This document shows positions 17,916-26,912 of a DNA stretch of 64,000 bases, piece by piece (within the stretch, counting starts at the first letter, position 1; the number at the start of each line of letters is the position of its first letter). Both the position numbers and the translations under genes were made by a program. Below the pieces are notes generated by a model, which saw only the letters and a list, made by a program, of their open reading frames with translations, ran no database searches and was not told where the DNA came from. The stretch covers positions 1 through 64,000 of the forward strand of contig NZ_RCTF01000009.1 of NCBI RefSeq assembly GCF_003667445.1. Reading direction: 5' to 3'. Source of the stretch: Xanthobacter tagetidis (GTDB lineage: Bacteria; Pseudomonadota; Alphaproteobacteria; Rhizobiales; Xanthobacteraceae).

Positions 17916-19739
17916 ATGTGCGGCATCGTCGGCATTCTGGGCAAGAGCGCGGTCGCGGAGAAGGTGGTGGAGTCGCTGCGCCGCCTGGAATATCGCGGCT
18001 ACGACTCGGCCGGCGTCGCGACCCTGGAGCACGGCCGCCTGGAGGTGTGCCGCGCCGAGGGCAAGCTCAAGAACCTTGAGCACAAGCTCGACAAGCATCC
18101 CATGGGCGGGCATTCCGGCATCGGCCACACCCGCTGGGCGACCCACGGCAAGCCCTCCGAGCGCAACGCCCATCCCCACGCCACCAAGCGCGTCGCGGTG
18201 GTGCACAACGGCATCATCGAGAATTTCCGCGAGCTGAAGACCGAGCTTGAAGCCGAGGGCGTGGTGTTCCGCAGCGACACCGACACCGAGGTGGTGGCCC
18301 AGCTGGTCGACCGGCAGATGCTGGCCGGCAAGAGCCCGGTTGCGGCCGTGGCCGAGGTTCTGCCGCGCCTCAAGGGCGCGTTCGCGCTCGCCTTCCTGTT
18401 CGACCGCGAGGCCGATCTGATGATCGCCGCCCGGCGCGGCTCGCCGCTCGCCATCGGCTATGGCGACGGCGAGATGTTCCTCGGCTCGGACGCCATCGCC
18501 CTCGGCCCGTTCACCGACCGCATCTCCTACCTGGAGGAGGGCGACTGGGCGGTGCTGACCCGCGAGGGCGTCGAGGTGCGCGACGAGAGCGGGCGCATCG
18601 TTGAGCGGCCGATCCAGAAGGTGCCGGCCGGCGCGCTGCTGGTGGACAAGGGCAACCACCGCCACTTCATGGCCAAGGAGATCTACGAGCAGCCGGAGGT
18701 GATCGCCCACACCTTCTCGCACTATCTCGACCTGTCCGCCGAGACCGTGGCGCTGCCCGATTTGCCGTTCGATCTCGCCGAGATCCAGCACATCTCCATC
18801 ACGGCCTGCGGCACGGCGCTCTATGCGGGCGCGGTCGCGGAATACTGGCTGGAGCGCTTCGCGCGCGTTCCGGTCTCCACCGATATCGCCTCCGAGTTCC
18901 GCTACCGCGAGACGCCCCTGACGCCGGGTGGGCTGACCATCGTCATCTCCCAGTCGGGCGAGACGGCGGACACCCTCGCCTCGCTGCGCTACGCCAAGGA
19001 GTGCGGACAGAAGGTGCTGGCGGTGGTGAACGTGCCCACCTCCACCATCGCCCGCGAGGCGGACGCGGTGCTGCCGATCCTCGCCGGGCCGGAGATCGGC
19101 GTCGCCTCCACCAAGGCGTTCACCTGCCAGCTCGCGACGCTCGCCTGCCTGTCGGTCGCCATCGGCCGCGCCAAGGGCCTGCTCTCGCAGGAGGACGAGC
19201 ACCGGCTGGTGCGCGCCTTCATGGAGGTGCCGCGCCTGATGACCGAGGCGCTCAAGCTTTCGCCCGAGATCGAGGTGCTCTCGCGCACCCTCGCCAAGGC
19301 GCGGGACGTGCTCTATCTCGGCCGCGGCACCAATTTCCCGCTGGCGCTGGAAGGCGCGCTGAAGCTGAAGGAAATCTCCTACATCCACGCCGAAGGCTAC
19401 GCCGGCGGCGAGCTCAAGCACGGCCCGATCGCGCTGATCGACGAGACCATGCCCGTGGTGGTCATCGCCCCCCACGACCGCATCTTCGACAAGACCGTCT
19501 CCAACATGGAGGAGGTGGCGGCGCGCGGCGGCAAGATCATCCTCGTCACCGACCCGAAGGGCGCGGCGCAGGCCCATGTGGATGCGGTGCAGAAGCTGAT
19601 CCTGCCGGAGATGCCGGCCACCGTCTGCCCCATGGTCTATTCCATCCCGGTGCAGCTCATCGCCTACCACACGGCCGTCATCATGGGCACGGACGTGGAC
19701 CAGCCGCGCAACCTCGCGAAGTCGGTCACGGTGGAGTAG
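17916..19739 (+). CDS. glmS: Glutamine--fructose-6-phosphate aminotransferase (isomerizing)
   Basis: Converts fructose-6-phosphate and glutamine to glucosamine-6-phosphate, the first step of amino-sugar synthesis. 607 residues. The start at 17916 gives MCGIVGILGKS, so Cys2 becomes the N-terminal nucleophile of the class II amidotransferase domain; a start 18 nt upstream would block it. HTRWATHGKPSE and the HNGIIENFREL segment complete that domain. Two SIS domains follow (SITACGTALYAG, VISQSGETADTLASLR, HAEGYAGGELKHGPIALID), and the protein ends PRNLAKSVTVE as in other GlmS. No glmS ribozyme is visible upstream. Confidence 0.96.
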   Translation: MCGIVGILGKSAVAEKVVESLRRLEYRGYDSAGVATLEHGRLEVCRAEGKLKNLEHKLDKHPMGGHSGIGHTRWATHGKPSERNAHPHATKRVAVVHNGIIENFRELKTELEAEGVVFRSDTDTEVVAQLVDRQMLAGKSPVAAVAEVLPRLKGAFALAFLFDREADLMIAARRGSPLAIGYGDGEMFLGSDAIALGPFTDRISYLEEGDWAVLTREGVEVRDESGRIVERPIQKVPAGALLVDKGNHRHFMAKEIYEQPEVIAHTFSHYLDLSAETVALPDLPFDLAEIQHISITACGTALYAGAVAEYWLERFARVPVSTDIASEFRYRETPLTPGGLTIVISQSGETADTLASLRYAKECGQKVLAVVNVPTSTIAREADAVLPILAGPEIGVASTKAFTCQLATLACLSVAIGRAKGLLSQEDEHRLVRAFMEVPRLMTEALKLSPEIEVLSRTLAKARDVLYLGRGTNFPLALEGALKLKEISYIHAEGYAGGELKHGPIALIDETMPVVVIAPHDRIFDKTVSNMEEVAARGGKIILVTDPKGAAQAHVDAVQKLILPEMPATVCPMVYSIPVQLIAYHTAVIMGTDVDQPRNLAKSVTVE

Positions 19740-19771
19740 CCGCCCGTCGTCCCAGGAGCCGAGGCCCCGCC

Positions 19772-20971
19772 ATGGCTGCCGCAACGCTGCCCATCGTCAT
19801 GAACATCGCCCTCGCGGCGCTGTTCGCGATGAGCTACGTCGCGATCGCCGTGCTCCATCCCACGCAGCGCGCGGCGGCATGGTTCGCGGCCAGCTACTTC
19901 GTCGGCATGCTGACCCCGATCGGCATGCTGGGGCTTTCCTACACCAACCTGGTGCGTCCCTACGGCACCATGGTTTTCTTCGGCTTCGCCGGCGGCCTGC
20001 TGCTGATGGTGCCGGGACTCGCGGTGTTCTATCGCCAGCGGATTCCCTGGCGCGTGATCGCCGCGATCACGGCCGTGACGTTCGCTGCCGGCTATGCGCT
20101 GAACCAGATCGACCGCAACACGCTCCAGTACACCATGACCTACCAGCTCCCCTTCATGCTGGCGGCCGCGGCGAGCACCTGGATGGTCCTCAAGGGCAGC
20201 CCGCGCCAGGGCATCGACCTGGTGCTGGCGGCGCTGTTCGCGCTCATCACCCTGCATTTTCCCGTCAAGGCGGTGGTGGCCGCGATGCTCGGCACCGGGC
20301 CGACGCCCGCCCACTACATCCGCTCCACCTATGCGCTGCTGTCGCAGGTCAGCACGGCGATCCTGCTGGTGGCGACGGGCCTCACGCTGCTCATCAACGC
20401 CACGCTCGTCGTGCTGCGCGACAGCCAGATTGCGGCCGAGACCGACGCGCTTACCGGCATCCTCAACCGGCGCGGCTTCGAGGCGCGCGCGGCCCGGCTG
20501 CTGGAGCAGGCGCGCCGCAAGGCCATGCCGGCGGCTCTGCTTCTGGTGGACATCGACCATTTCAAGCGGGTCAACGACACGCTCGGCCATGCCGCCGGCG
20601 ACCGGGCGATCCAGGCCCTGGCCGCCACCCTGCGCGATGTGACGCCCCAGTCGGCGGTGGTGGGACGCGTCGGCGGCGAGGAATTCGCAATCCTGCTCGA
20701 CCGCGCGGGCTGGGAAATGGCGCGCCACCAGGCCGAGGCGGTGCGCGAGGCGGTGCTTTCGAGCCGGGAGGCTGGCATGCCCGCCCTCACGGTCAGCGTC
20801 GGCGTCACGGCGGTCGGCGTGGGCGACCAGCTTCTGACGGCGCTGGAGCACGCGGACGCCGCGCTCTACGAGGCCAAGCGCTCCGGCCGGAATCGGGTCT
20901 GCATCTTCCGTGAGGCGCCCGTGATCGTCGCGGGCCAGGACCTCGCGGCGCGCGGAGGCGAGGGCGGGTAG
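19772..20971 (+). CDS. Diguanylate cyclase with N-terminal membrane sensor region
   Basis: 399 residues. The first about 215 residues form seven or so membrane helices. A GGDEF domain follows from about residue 225 (ETDALTGILNRRGFEARA) with the metal-binding DIDHFKRVNDTLGHAAGDRAI and the active-site loop VGRVGGEEFAIL. GGEEF is a functional variant of GGDEF, so c-di-GMP synthesis is likely. The RxxD product-inhibition site normally five residues before the loop is absent (the segment reads TPQSAVVGRV). The gene is 32 bp after glmS and may be co-transcribed. The ligand of the membrane part is unknown. Confidence 0.85.
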   Translation: MAAATLPIVMNIALAALFAMSYVAIAVLHPTQRAAAWFAASYFVGMLTPIGMLGLSYTNLVRPYGTMVFFGFAGGLLLMVPGLAVFYRQRIPWRVIAAITAVTFAAGYALNQIDRNTLQYTMTYQLPFMLAAAASTWMVLKGSPRQGIDLVLAALFALITLHFPVKAVVAAMLGTGPTPAHYIRSTYALLSQVSTAILLVATGLTLLINATLVVLRDSQIAAETDALTGILNRRGFEARAARLLEQARRKAMPAALLLVDIDHFKRVNDTLGHAAGDRAIQALAATLRDVTPQSAVVGRVGGEEFAILLDRAGWEMARHQAEAVREAVLSSREAGMPALTVSVGVTAVGVGDQLLTALEHADAALYEAKRSGRNRVCIFREAPVIVAGQDLAARGGEGG

Positions 20972-21028
20972 CCGCACGGCCGGCGAAAGCGGTATGAACG
21001 GGTGACCCTGTCACCCGAATCGGGCGCC

Positions 21029-21946
21029 ATGACCGCCACACCGGACAAGCCGCATTTCGCGCGGGAGCTGTGCCTGCTGCTCCTCCTCGCCACCCTGTGG
21101 GGCGCCGCCTTCACCTTCATCAAGGTGGGGGTCCAGACCATCCCGCCGGTGACGCTGATCGCCGCCCGCACGCTGATCGCCGGCGCCATCCTCCTGGCGC
21201 TTCTCAACTGGCGCGGCATCGCCATGCCGCGCGACGGCGCCATGTGGGGCCGCTTCATGCTCCAGGCCTGCATCAACAGCGTCATCCCCTACGCGCTGAT
21301 CGCCTATGCCGAGCAGACCACGGATGCCGGCCTCGCCGCGATCCTGAACTCCACCTCGCCCATCTTCGCCTTCCTGCTGACCGCCTTCGTGACGCGCCAC
21401 GAGGTGGTGACGGGGCGCAAGCTGTTCGGCGTGGCGGCGGGGCTCGCGGGCACGACCCTCGTGATCGGCATGGGCGCGCTCAAGGGCATCGGCATCCAGT
21501 TCTGGAGCGAGCTGGCGCTGGTGGCCGCCGCCGCCTGCTACGGCGTCTCCGCCATCTTCGGCAAGGGCTTCCGCGGGCTGGATTCCATGGTCCCCGCCGC
21601 CGGCTCCATGATCTGCGGCGCGGTGGTTCTGGTGCCGGCGAGCCTGCTCATCGACCATCCCTGGACACTGTCGCCGTCGCGCGATTCGGTGCTGGCGCTC
21701 CTTGCGCTGTCGGTGTTCTCCACCGCGATCGCCTTCGTGATCTATTTCCGCCTGCTGCGCACGCTGGGCTCGGTCGGCGCCACGGCGCAGGCCTATCTGC
21801 GCGTGCCGATCGGCGTCGCGGTCGGCGTCGTCTTCCTGGGCGAGAGCCTGTCGGCCACAGCCTGGATCGGCCTTGCCTGCGTCATCGTCGGGGTGGCGGC
21901 CATGACGCTGCCGCAGAAGATCAGCGGTTCGGCCGCGAAAGCATGA
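21029..21946 (+). CDS. EamA/DMT superfamily permease
   Basis: About 305 residues with ten predicted membrane helices and two internally repeated EamA halves (LCLLLLLATLWGAAFTFIK and ALVAAAACYGVSAIFGKGF). The drug/metabolite transporter family exports amino acids, metabolites or drugs; the substrate is not readable. The start may be ATG 21029 (MTATPDKPH) or GTG 21002; neither has a strong ribosome site. Its last 26 bp overlap the 3' end of the convergent DUF454 gene. Confidence 0.82.
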   Translation: MTATPDKPHFARELCLLLLLATLWGAAFTFIKVGVQTIPPVTLIAARTLIAGAILLALLNWRGIAMPRDGAMWGRFMLQACINSVIPYALIAYAEQTTDAGLAAILNSTSPIFAFLLTAFVTRHEVVTGRKLFGVAAGLAGTTLVIGMGALKGIGIQFWSELALVAAAACYGVSAIFGKGFRGLDSMVPAAGSMICGAVVLVPASLLIDHPWTLSPSRDSVLALLALSVFSTAIAFVIYFRLLRTLGSVGATAQAYLRVPIGVAVGVVFLGESLSATAWIGLACVIVGVAAMTLPQKISGSAAKA

Positions 21947-22367
21947 ACACCGCCAGCGCCGCGAACAGGGTGGCGAGCACGATCAGCAGCAGGCGCGGGG
22001 CATCGAAATACCAGGCGCCGGTCAGCGTGCCGACGAAGCTCATCATGGCGAACGCCTTCGCCACCGGCGGGACGGCGCCGGTGGCCTTCCAGCGGGCGAC
22101 GCTCGGCCCGAGATAGGGATGGGCGAGCAGCCACGCCTCGAAGCGCGGCGAAGAGCGGGCGAAGCACCAGGCGGCCAGGATCAGGAACACCGTGCCCGGC
22201 AGCATGGGCACCACCATGCCGATGGCCCCCACCACCAGGAACAGGCACCCGGCGGCGTACAGCGCCCGGCGATAGAGCGCCTCGCGCGCGAACCAGCGGC
22301 GGATGGAACTTACGGGCGGAGCCGGATCGGCTTGCCGCGGGCCGGCGCGCATGTCCTCATTACGCAT
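21921..22367 (-). CDS. DUF454 (YbaN-like) inner membrane protein
   Basis: 148 residues. The signature VGAIGMVVPMLPGTVFLILAAWCFARSS followed by WLLAHPYLGPSV is typical of YbaN/DUF454 proteins, split here into helix-loop-helix. Another pair of helices ends the protein. Function unknown. The ATG at 22367 is chosen because the longer frame upstream re-reads the recG end. The recG stop lies 19 bp upstream, so it is likely transcribed with recG. Confidence 0.8.
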   Translation of the reverse strand: MRNEDMRAGPRQADPAPPVSSIRRWFAREALYRRALYAAGCLFLVVGAIGMVVPMLPGTVFLILAAWCFARSSPRFEAWLLAHPYLGPSVARWKATGAVPPVAKAFAMMSFVGTLTGAWYFDAPRLLLIVLATLFAALAVFMLSRPNR

Positions 22368-22386
22368 CGTCACGTTCGCTCTCGCC

Positions 22387-24477
22387 TCATCCCGCGCCCA
22401 GCAGGCGCATGGCCGCGTCGCGCTCATGCAGATAGAGCAGCGTGCGCAGCCTGTCCGCAACCGGCGTGGCCAAACCGGGATCCTGCCGCACCAAGGTGGC
22501 GGCGAGACGACGGGCGGTCTCCATGTCGGCGGAATGGACATCGAGCCGCGCCACCCGGAAGCCCGGCATGCCGCTCTGGCGCGTGCCGAGCACGTCGCCC
22601 TCGCCGCGCAGCCTCAGGTCTTCCTCGGCGATGCGGAAGCCGTCCTGGCTCTCGCGCAGGATGGCGAGGCGCGCCTTGGCGGTCTCGCCCAGGGGCGCAC
22701 GGTAGAGCAGGAGGCAGGTGGACGGCTTGTCGCCGCGCCCCACGCGGCCGCGCAGCTGGTGCAGCTGGGCAAGGCCGAAGCGCTCGGCGTGCTCGATCAC
22801 CATGATGGTGGCCTCGGGCACGTTGACGCCCACCTCCACCACGGTGGTGGCGACGAGAAGCTGGCACTCCCCGGCGGCGAAGCGGGCCATGGCGGCATCC
22901 TTCGCGGTGCCGGACATGCGGCCGTGGACGAGATCCACCCTCTCGCCGAAGCGCGCTTTCAGCGCCTCGAAGCGCTCGGTGGCGGCGGCGAGGTCCGAAG
23001 TATCGGTCTCCTCCACCAGAGGGCAGATCCAATAGGCGCGGGCGCCCGCCGCCATGGCGCGGCCGACCGCCTCCACCACCTCGTCGAGCCGGTCGAGGGG
23101 CACGGCCCGGGTGTCGATCTCCTGCCGGCCCGGCGGCTTCTCGCGCAATTCGCTCGCTTCCATGTCGCCGAACAAGGTGAGCACGAGGGTGCGCGGAATG
23201 GGGGTGGCGGTCATCACCAGCATGTCGACGGCCGCGCCCTTGCGGGCGAGCGCGAGGCGCTGCTCGACGCCGAACCGGTGCTGCTCGTCCACCACGGCGA
23301 GCGCGAGGTCGCGGAAGGCGACGTCGTCCTGGATCAGCGCATGGGTGCCGACCACGAGCCCGGTGCGCCCCTCCGCGAGCCCGGCGAGGATGTCGGCGCG
23401 GGCGCGCCCCTTCTCGCGGCCGGTGAGCAGCACGACTTCGATGCCGGCGGCCTGTGCCAGCGGGGCGATGGTCTCCAGATGCTGGCGCGCCAGGATCTCG
23501 GTGGGCGCCATGATGGCCGCCTGCCGCCCGGCCTCCAGTGCGACGGCGGCGGCGAGCAGCGCCACCACCGTCTTGCCCGAGCCGACATCGCCCTGCATCA
23601 GGCGCAGCATGCGGGTCGGGGCGGCGAGGTCGGCGGCGATGGCCGCGAGCGCCTGTTCCTGCGCGCCGGTGAGGGCGAAGGGCAGAGCCGCACGCAGGCG
23701 CGCCGCAATCCGGCCGTCGCCGCTCGTTTCCCGGCCGCCGGCCTTGATGTCGCGCGCGCGGGCGAGCGCGAGGCTCACCTGGTGCGCCAGGAGCTCGTCG
23801 AGGGCGAGGCGCCGCCAGGGCATGCCGGTCGGCTGCGCGTCCGCGGGGGTCTGCGGCCGGTGCAGGCGCTCCAGCGCCTCCCGGAAGGAGGGCAGGGCAC
23901 TGCCCGGCGAGACGCTGGGCAGCCATTCCGCGAGGTCCGGCACCCGCCCGAGCGCCGACGCCAAGGCACGGCGCAGGTGTCCGGCATGGAGGCCCTCCAC
24001 CAGGGGGTAGACCTGTTCCACCGGCGGCAGGCGCGCGAGGCCCGCGGCATCCAGCACCCGGTCGGGATGCACCATCTGGCGCAGCCCGTCATAGCGCTCG
24101 ATGCGCCCGCACAGCCAGCGCGTCGCGCCCTCGGGCAGCATGTGGGCCATGCGCGCGGAATCGGCCTTGAAATGCACCACCACCATGTCGCCGGTGGCAT
24201 CGGAGACGAAGGTGCGGTGCGGCGCGCGGCTGCCCGGCGGCGGGGCCTGATGCCCGTCGACGCGCACCTCCAGCGTCACGTCCTCGCCCTCGCGCGCCTC
24301 GGCGATGGTGGGGCGGGCGCGACGGTCTACGAAGCCGGAGGGCATGTGGAACAGCAGGTCCACCACCCGCGGCGTCTCCCGGCCGAGCAGGCGCGCGAAC
24401 GGGCGGACGGTCTTCGGGCCGATGCCGTCGAGGCTGGTGAGCGGGGCGAACAGGGGATCGAGGGCGGCCGGGCGCAT
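22387..24477 (-). CDS. recG: ATP-dependent DNA helicase RecG
   Basis: Branch-migrating helicase that rescues stalled replication forks. 696 residues. The N-terminal wedge/OB domain starts at MRPAALDPLFAPLTSLDGIGPK. The helicase core has Walker A MQGDVGSGKTVVALLAA, the DEQH-type box as AVVDEQHRFGVEQRL, TATPIPRTLVLTLFGDME, and motif VI as HQLRGRVGRGDKPSTC. The start at 24477 is the usual RecG N-terminus; 18 codons further upstream are in frame but atypical. It is divergent from pcm with a 148-bp promoter region between them. Confidence 0.95.
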   Translation of the reverse strand: MRPAALDPLFAPLTSLDGIGPKTVRPFARLLGRETPRVVDLLFHMPSGFVDRRARPTIAEAREGEDVTLEVRVDGHQAPPPGSRAPHRTFVSDATGDMVVVHFKADSARMAHMLPEGATRWLCGRIERYDGLRQMVHPDRVLDAAGLARLPPVEQVYPLVEGLHAGHLRRALASALGRVPDLAEWLPSVSPGSALPSFREALERLHRPQTPADAQPTGMPWRRLALDELLAHQVSLALARARDIKAGGRETSGDGRIAARLRAALPFALTGAQEQALAAIAADLAAPTRMLRLMQGDVGSGKTVVALLAAAVALEAGRQAAIMAPTEILARQHLETIAPLAQAAGIEVVLLTGREKGRARADILAGLAEGRTGLVVGTHALIQDDVAFRDLALAVVDEQHRFGVEQRLALARKGAAVDMLVMTATPIPRTLVLTLFGDMEASELREKPPGRQEIDTRAVPLDRLDEVVEAVGRAMAAGARAYWICPLVEETDTSDLAAATERFEALKARFGERVDLVHGRMSGTAKDAAMARFAAGECQLLVATTVVEVGVNVPEATIMVIEHAERFGLAQLHQLRGRVGRGDKPSTCLLLYRAPLGETAKARLAILRESQDGFRIAEEDLRLRGEGDVLGTRQSGMPGFRVARLDVHSADMETARRLAATLVRQDPGLATPVADRLRTLLYLHERDAAMRLLGAG

Positions 24478-24625
24478 GGCCGCGGGAGGGTGGCCGAGCC
24501 GGGCCGTTGACGCAAGCGCCGGCGCGGCCATTGGACGGACGGTCGCGTGCCGAACCTCCGGTGGAACTTGAACCGGGGGTAAATCTGTTATGTTTTCCGC
24601 CGGTCATTGGTGCGTATGAGCAAGC

Positions 24626-25303
24626 ATGATGAATCACATGGAGCCGGAAGGCGCGGTGGTGGATGGCGAGAAGGCCGAACGGATGGGCTTCATCCTCGGC
24701 CTGCGCCAGCGCGGCCTGCGCGACGTGGCGGTGCTGCGCGCCCTGGAACTGGTGCCGCGCCCGCTGTTCGTCGACCCGGCGCTGCGCCGCCACGCCTATG
24801 ACGACGTGGCGCTGCCGATCGCCTGCGGCCAGACCATGTCGCAGCCGAGCCTTGTGGCGGCCATGACCGAGGCGCTCGGCGTGACGGCGGACCATACGGT
24901 ACTGGAAGTGGGCACCGGCTCCGGCTACCAGGCCGCGGTGCTGGGGCACCTTGCGGCGCGGGTGGTGACGGTGGACCGCTATCGCTCGCTTGTGGCGGAG
25001 GCGCAGACGCGGTTCGAGGTGCTGGGCCTGAAGAACGTCACCGCTTATGTGGGCGACGGCATGCTGGGGATGCCCGCGCGCGCGCCGTTCGACCGCATCA
25101 TGGTGACGGCGTCGGCCCCCGACATCCCCATGGCCTTGGTGGACCAGCTGAAGCTCGGCGGCGTCATCGTCATGCCGGTGGGCGCGCCGGACGAGCCCCA
25201 GTCTTTGGTGCGCTACGTGAAGGAGCAGGCGGGCCGCACCCGCACCGAATTCATGAAGGCGCGCTTCGTGCCGCTCGTCCCTGGCGCTGCGGCCACACTC
25301 TGA
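24626..25303 (+). CDS. pcm: Protein-L-isoaspartate O-methyltransferase
   Basis: S-adenosylmethionine-dependent repair enzyme that methylates isoaspartyl residues in damaged proteins. 225 residues. ALPIACGQTMSQPSLVAAMT is the family substrate-binding segment, VLEVGTGSGYQAAVLGHLA is the SAM motif I, and FDRIMVTASAPDIPMALVDQL follows. The second ATG (24629) is equally possible as start. Upstream, TTGAAC (24568-24573) and TATGTT (24589-24594) could form a weak promoter with a short 15-bp spacer. Confidence 0.9.
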   Translation: MMNHMEPEGAVVDGEKAERMGFILGLRQRGLRDVAVLRALELVPRPLFVDPALRRHAYDDVALPIACGQTMSQPSLVAAMTEALGVTADHTVLEVGTGSGYQAAVLGHLAARVVTVDRYRSLVAEAQTRFEVLGLKNVTAYVGDGMLGMPARAPFDRIMVTASAPDIPMALVDQLKLGGVIVMPVGAPDEPQSLVRYVKEQAGRTRTEFMKARFVPLVPGAAATL

Positions 25304-25401
25304 CACAACTTTCGGTTCGCTGGTGCCGGGGTAGCTAGGCCCCTTGGCAAGGCCCGACCGCTCCACTATCCACCGGCCGGAAGTCCGGTCCGGAGTGGAA
25401 G

Positions 25402-26667
25402 GTGCGCATCTTGCGCCGTTGGCGTTCTCTCATCGCATGCGTGCTGATCGCGGGCCTTGCCGCCGGCTGCGCCAGCCGGCCCGTGGGCGTGCTGATCCCG
25501 GTTCCCGATACGGTCGCCGGTACCGGCCGCGTGAACATGGTGGTCGCCACGGTGCGCAAGCGCGTGGATACGCCGGACATCTTCTCGGGCGAGCGGGGCT
25601 GGAATCCCTCTTACGCCGAGGTGACGGTCTCGATCCCGCCGGACGGCGCCCGCAAGGTGGGCGACGTGCAGTGGCCGCGCTCGGTGCCGGGCAACCCGGC
25701 CACCGACTTCGTCACCACCAAGCTCGATGAGCTGACCCAGGCGCAGGCGGTTTCCTGGTTTCACGACCGCATCAAGAAAACGCCCGGCCGGCAGGCGCTG
25801 GTGTTCGTGCACGGCTTCAACCAGCGCTTCGACGACGCCGTGTTCCGCTTCGCGCAGATCGTCCACGATTCCGGGGCGGACGTGACGCCGGTGCTGTTCA
25901 CCTGGCCCTCGCGCGGCTCCCTCCTGGCCTATGGCTACGACCGGGAGAGCACCTCCTATTCGCGCGACAGCCTGGAACGCCTGCTCACCTTCATGGCGAA
26001 GGACCCGAACGTGGGCGAGATTTCCATCCTCGCGCACTCCATGGGCAACGTGGTGACGCTGGAGGCGCTCCGGCAGATGGCGATCCGCAACGGCCGCATC
26101 CTGCCCAAGATCAAGTATGTGATGCTCGCCGCGCCGGACGTGGACGTGGACGTCTTCCACACCATCCTGCGCGAGCTGGGCGAGCCCCGGCCGCAATTCA
26201 CGCTGTTCGTGTCGCAGGACGACAAGGCGCTGGCGGTGTCCAAGCGGGTGTGGGGCGACGTGCCGCGCATCGGCCAGGTCAACCCCGAGGTCGAGCCCTA
26301 CCGCACCGAGTTCGAGCGCTACAAGATCAACGTGCTCGATTTGACCAAGCTGAAGACCGACGACCCGCTCGCCCACGGCAAGTTCGCGGCGAGCCCGCAG
26401 GTGGTCCAGGCCATCGGCGCCCGGCTCGCCGAGGGGCAGACCATGACCGACAGCCGGGTGGGGGTGGGCGAGCACATCGTCGAGTTCACCACCAACGCCG
26501 CCTCCACGGTGGGGCAGGCGGCGGGCCTCGTGATCGCCGCGCCGGTGGCGGTGGTGGACCCGACCACCCGCGAGAACTACGGCCGGCACATGGAGAATCT
26601 GGGCAACGTCGCCTCCGACACGGCGAGTTCCGGCAAGCACGTGATGACCACCGCCCCCGGCCAGTGA
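25402..26667 (+). CDS. Lipoprotein alpha/beta hydrolase (DUF900 family)
   Basis: 421 residues from a GTG start. The N-terminus has basic residues, a hydrophobic run and the lipobox LAAGC, so it is a predicted lipoprotein. The DUF900-type alpha/beta hydrolase core shows ALVFVHGFNQRFDDAV (oxyanion region), FTWPSRGSLLAYGYDRES, and the nucleophile elbow AHSMGN; LAAPDVDVDVF carries the acid residue. The C-terminal about 100 residues form an Ala/Thr-rich tail without a recognised domain. Its substrate is unknown. The last codons form half of a 20-bp inverted repeat whose loop contains the stop codon. Confidence 0.85.
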   Translation: MRILRRWRSLIACVLIAGLAAGCASRPVGVLIPVPDTVAGTGRVNMVVATVRKRVDTPDIFSGERGWNPSYAEVTVSIPPDGARKVGDVQWPRSVPGNPATDFVTTKLDELTQAQAVSWFHDRIKKTPGRQALVFVHGFNQRFDDAVFRFAQIVHDSGADVTPVLFTWPSRGSLLAYGYDRESTSYSRDSLERLLTFMAKDPNVGEISILAHSMGNVVTLEALRQMAIRNGRILPKIKYVMLAAPDVDVDVFHTILRELGEPRPQFTLFVSQDDKALAVSKRVWGDVPRIGQVNPEVEPYRTEFERYKINVLDLTKLKTDDPLAHGKFAASPQVVQAIGARLAEGQTMTDSRVGVGEHIVEFTTNAASTVGQAAGLVIAAPVAVVDPTTRENYGRHMENLGNVASDTASSGKHVMTTAPGQ

Positions 26668-26687
26668 GGCCGGGGGCGGTGGTCATC
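26643..26687. terminator. 20-bp inverted repeat enclosing the stop codon of the hydrolase gene
   Basis: GATGACCACCGCCCCCGGCC (26643-26662) is the exact reverse complement of 26668-26687, across the 5-nt loop AGTGA that ends with the TGA stop. The left arm is coding. It probably acts as a terminator, although there is no U tract after it. Confidence 0.7.
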
Positions 26688-26761
26688 TGATCCCGACATC
26701 CGGGAAACCTGCCGTTGATCGAAGTTCATGCGATCTTGTAGCCAATTTCGCGAACATATTG

Positions 26762-26777
26762 TTTTATTGTAATAAAA
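26762..26777. promoter_or_regulatory. AT-only palindrome in the intergenic region before the ECF41 module
   Basis: TTTTATT-GT-AATAAAA is a perfect inverted repeat with 7-bp arms in an AT-rich patch (about 26735-26780), sharply different from the surrounding GC-rich sequence. It lies about 75 bp upstream of the predicted ECF41 promoter. A transcription-factor operator is a reasonable reading; no regulator can be assigned. Confidence 0.35.
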
Positions 26778-26852
26778 TCAGCCCCCGCGGCGGATCTGAC
26801 CGAAAACGACCGGGGCGTTCCTGCGGTGCCGCGGCAAATATAGCGCGGCCCA

Positions 26853-26879
26853 TGTCACACCGGCGACCGCCGCCTCGTC
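26853..26879 (+). promoter_or_regulatory. ECF41-type promoter of the sigma factor module
   Basis: TGTCACA at 26853-26859 and CGTC at 26876-26879 are separated by exactly 16 bp, the consensus I recall for ECF41 sigma factors, which activate the carboxymuconolactone decarboxylase/oxidoreductase genes beside their own gene. It lies 33 bp before the start of such a gene, and the ECF41 gene is the next in the operon, so autoregulation is implied. Confidence 0.75.
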
Positions 26880-26912
26880 TTGTCCGCGTGATCCACGAGG
26901 ACGGAGACCAAC

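Noticed and set aside
17895-19784. 629-codon frame antisense to glmS
   Set aside because: His/Arg/Gly-rich shadow of glmS; no start context and no recognisable motif.
22303-24510. 735-codon frame antisense to recG
   Set aside because: RecG helicase motifs are clear on the opposite strand; this frame is its complement shadow.
24568-24594. Sigma-70 promoter for pcm
   Set aside because: TTGAAC and TATGTT are present but only 15 bp apart, so the support is too weak for a separate call.
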